Assembly (NCBI GenBank): GCA_903909815.1 | Contig: CAIVXG010000057.1 | Coordinates: forward strand, 1-47,699 | Origin: an uncultured beta proteobacterium | GTDB taxonomy: Bacteria > Pseudomonadota > Gammaproteobacteria > Burkholderiales > Burkholderiaceae_C | Reading direction: 5' to 3' | DNA: 47,699 bases | Part shown: positions 46,701 to 47,699 of the stretch, in pieces | Position numbering within the stretch: position 1 is the stretch's first letter | Layout of the letters: every line of letters starts with the position of its first letter | Translations under genes and position numbers: made by a program | The notes under the pieces: generated by a model | The model's input: only the letters and a program-made list of their open reading frames with translations | Database searches by the model: none | What the model was told of the DNA's origin: nothing

Positions 46701-47699
46701 AGAGTCGCGCGGTCGCTCATGGTGAACATCGCCATGCGCGCGCAGCGGCTGGGCAACGATTTGATGAAACTGGTGGCGCGCAAACAGACGAATGCGCCGC
46801 CGGCCACGGTGGGCAAGGCCCCGATGAAGGAACAGGTGATCCACTTCATCAACAAGAAGCTGCCGGGTGGTTTGCCCAAAAAGACGGCGCGCGCGCTGCT
46901 CGACATTGAAGACAAGGCCTACGTCCCCATCATCCGCGACCCGCAGGCCACCAACTCGGAAACCGAGGCCGTGTTCTATTTCCCCGGTTGCGGCTCCGAA
47001 CGCCTGTTCTCGCAGGTGGGTCTGGCGACTCAGGCCATGCTCTGGCACGCCGGTGTGCAAACCGTGTTGCCGCCGGGCTATCTGTGCTGCGGCTATCCGC
47101 AGCGCGGCGCCGGTCAGTTCGACAAGGCCGAAAAGATCATCACCGACAACCGCGTGCTGTTCCACCGCGTGGCCAACACGCTGAACTACCTCGACATCAA
47201 GACCGTGGTGGTGAGCTGCGGCACCTGCTACGACCAGTTGCAGGGCTACGAGTTCGACAAGATATTCCCCGGCTGCCGCATCATCGACATCCACGAATAC
47301 CTGCTGGAGAAGGGCATCACCCTGAACCTGGCCGCTGGTGGTGGTTACCTCTACCACGACCCCTGTCACAGCCCGATGAAGCTGCAGGACCCGATGAAGA
47401 CTGTCAAGGCCCTGCTGGGCGACGGCGTCATCAAGTCGGATCGCTGCTGCGGCGAATCCGGAACGTTGAGCCTGAACCGGCCCGACATCTCGACCCAGGT
47501 GCGCTTTCGCAAGGAGGAGGAAATCCTCAAGGGCGAGGCGGCGCTGCGCGAGCAGGGACTGATTGCGCCCAAGGCCAACGTGAAGATGCTCACCTCCTGC
47601 CCGGCTTGTCTGCAGGGTTTGAGCCGCTTTGGCGAGGACCTGGACAACGGACTGCTGGAGGCCGACTACATCGTGGTCGAAATGGCGAAGCAGATATTG
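43701..47699 (+). CDS. FAD-linked oxidase / Fe-S oxidoreductase fusion (DUF3683-type), 3' end outside window
   Basis: Open from ATG 43701 to the window edge, 1333 codons without a stop. Order: an N-terminal ~150-residue region of the DUF3683 type; FAD_binding_4 with '[14 protein letters not shown]' and '[10 protein letters not shown]'; FAD-oxidase C-terminal domain ('[15 protein letters not shown]', '[14 protein letters not shown]'); a repeat-derived linker at residues 792-845; a two-cluster 4Fe-4S ferredoxin domain ('[11 protein letters not shown]', '[11 protein letters not shown]'); then cysteine-rich CCG domains ('CCGYPQRG', 'CCGESGTL'). It resembles D-lactate/glycolate dehydrogenase combined with a GlpC/GlcF-like subunit. 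It probably oxidises a 2-hydroxy acid and passes electrons to the respiratory chain. Divergent from ugpB. Substrate not known. Confidence 0.92.
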   Translation, partial: MNAPTSLTQITSAVDTEAHPQQRIREIPYNYTSFSDREIVLRLLGARCWEVLTQLRQERRTGRSARMLYEVLGDIWVVQRNPYLQDDLLDNPKRRALLVEALTHRLGEVQKRRTPEVDAERDALVGELYDAAAKTIQAFDAMFEEVRVLRRQSQRVLKRVTAADNIKFDGLSRVSHVTDATDWRVEYPFVVLTPDTEAEMAGLVKACIELGLSIVPRGGGTGYTGGAVPLTWKSAVINTEKLEAMTEVQMLQLPGLAQPVATVWTEAGVVTQRVADAAERAGFVFAVDPTSAEASCIGGNIAMNAGGKKAVLWGTALDNLASWRMVTPNAEWLEVTRLNHNLGKIHDAAVASFELKTFKADGKTLLRTEQLDIPGASFRKEGLGKDVTDKFLSGLPGIQKEGCDGLITSARWVVHRMPQHTRTVCLEFFGHARNAVPSIVEIKDFMFAEQKRSGVLLAGLEHLDDRYLKAVGYATKSKRGGLPKMVLFGDIAGDDADAVARATSEVVRIANSRSGEGFVAISPEARKKFWLDRKRTAAISRHTNAFKINEDVVIPLPRMAEYTDGIERINIELSLQNKIQLCDALHEFLAQGNLPLGRHDDASEIPSAEMLQERVSQALALVAEVRSLWQGWLDNVEALFPQLQEHSLRASWKTQLRAPLQDIFTGGMFAPILSECNAMHQRVLKGRVWAALHMHAGDGNVHTNLPVNSDDYAMLQSAHGAVRRIMALARSLDGVISGEHGIGITKLEYLSDAELQPFADYKQRIDPEGRFNKGKLLRNQAHSTLASLASEADSPLGRPEANQPPRGAATREVVERGGADSPLGRPEANQPPRGAATREAAERGGVLYADLTNAYTPSFGLMGHESLIMQQSDIGAIADSVKDCLRCGKCKPVCATHVPRANLLYSPRNKILATSLLVEAFLYEEQTRRGISLKHWEEFEDVADHCTVCHKCLTPCPVDIDFGDVSMNMRNLLRKMGQKSFRPAGAAAMFLLNATNPQTIRVARSLMVNIAMRAQRLGNDLMKLVARKQTNAPPATVGKAPMKEQVIHFINKKLPGGLPKKTARALLDIEDKAYVPIIRDPQATNSETEAVFYFPGCGSERLFSQVGLATQAMLWHAGVQTVLPPGYLCCGYPQRGAGQFDKAEKIITDNRVLFHRVANTLNYLDIKTVVVSCGTCYDQLQGYEFDKIFPGCRIIDIHEYLLEKGITLNLAAGGGYLYHDPCHSPMKLQDPMKTVKALLGDGVIKSDRCCGESGTLSLNRPDISTQVRFRKEEEILKGEAALREQGLIAPKANVKMLTSCPACLQGLSRFGEDLDNGLLEADYIVVEMAKQIL
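46074..46235 (+). repeat. Two tandem 81-bp GC-rich repeats inserted in frame
   Basis: Units 46074-46154 and 46155-46235 differ at only a few positions. Each has the internal palindromic core CCCCCTCGGGGGG and encodes 27 residues starting [16 protein letters not shown]. Similar GC-rich sequence is known to me as an intergenic dispersed repeat in Comamonadaceae genomes. Here it is translated, in frame, between the FAD-oxidase and Fe-S domains. Confidence 0.88.

Overview
GC-rich bacterial DNA whose housekeeping genes (proS, grxD, hemA-prfA-prmC, ugpBAEC-ugpQ, a long FAD/Fe-S oxidoreductase) read like a betaproteobacterium of the Burkholderiales, most likely Comamonadaceae. This is inferred from protein resemblance and from the GC-rich dispersed repeats near 46.1 kb; no 16S gene is present.

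Layout. 1-3.6 kb: housekeeping genes (3' part of proS, a lytic transglycosylase, grxD on the minus strand, a SlyD-like FKBP and a GST). 3.8-31.8 kb: a 28-kb accessory catabolic island, all on the plus strand, in three tightly packed transcription units. Unit 1 (3785-13086): DUF1302 outer-membrane protein, exported 'six-Cys' protein A, type I sulfatase, split TPP enzyme (alpha and beta), GMC oxidoreductase, MFS transporter. Unit 2 (13684-27020): SDR, type III (metallo-beta-lactamase fold) alkyl sulfatase lipoprotein, six-Cys protein B, two DUF1254/DUF1214 proteins, a fatty-acid-hydroxylase/sterol-desaturase-family protein, GMC oxidoreductase, flavin dehydrogenase, one-chain TPP enzyme. Unit 3 (27181-31779): coniferyl-aldehyde-type aldehyde dehydrogenase, six-Cys protein C, GMC oxidoreductase. 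A NarL/LuxR-type response regulator and a membrane histidine kinase follow (31943-34380). 34.3-37.8 kb: hemA-prfA-prmC (minus). 37.9-43.5 kb: small membrane protein, then ugpBAEC-ugpQ (minus) with a PhoB-box-like site. 43.7 kb to the end: FAD-linked oxidase/Fe-S protein, cut off by the window edge.

How it fits together. The most striking result is that each of the three island units is preceded by the same composite element: CCAGAAAMCCGAAC, exactly 10 nt, the palindrome GTGCYKGCAC, exactly 24 nt, then a -10-like YCAYAGT. I read this as an activator-dependent promoter shared by a three-operon regulon. Each unit also carries exactly one member of an unnamed exported protein family with six conserved cysteines and exactly one GMC oxidoreductase. 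My working model, an inference, is a pathway that brings an amphiphilic substrate across the outer membrane, hydrolyses sulfate esters in the periplasm, oxidises the alcohols with GMC flavoenzymes and aldehyde dehydrogenase, and cleaves 2-oxo or 2-hydroxy acids with TPP enzymes. The substrate cannot be read from the sequence.
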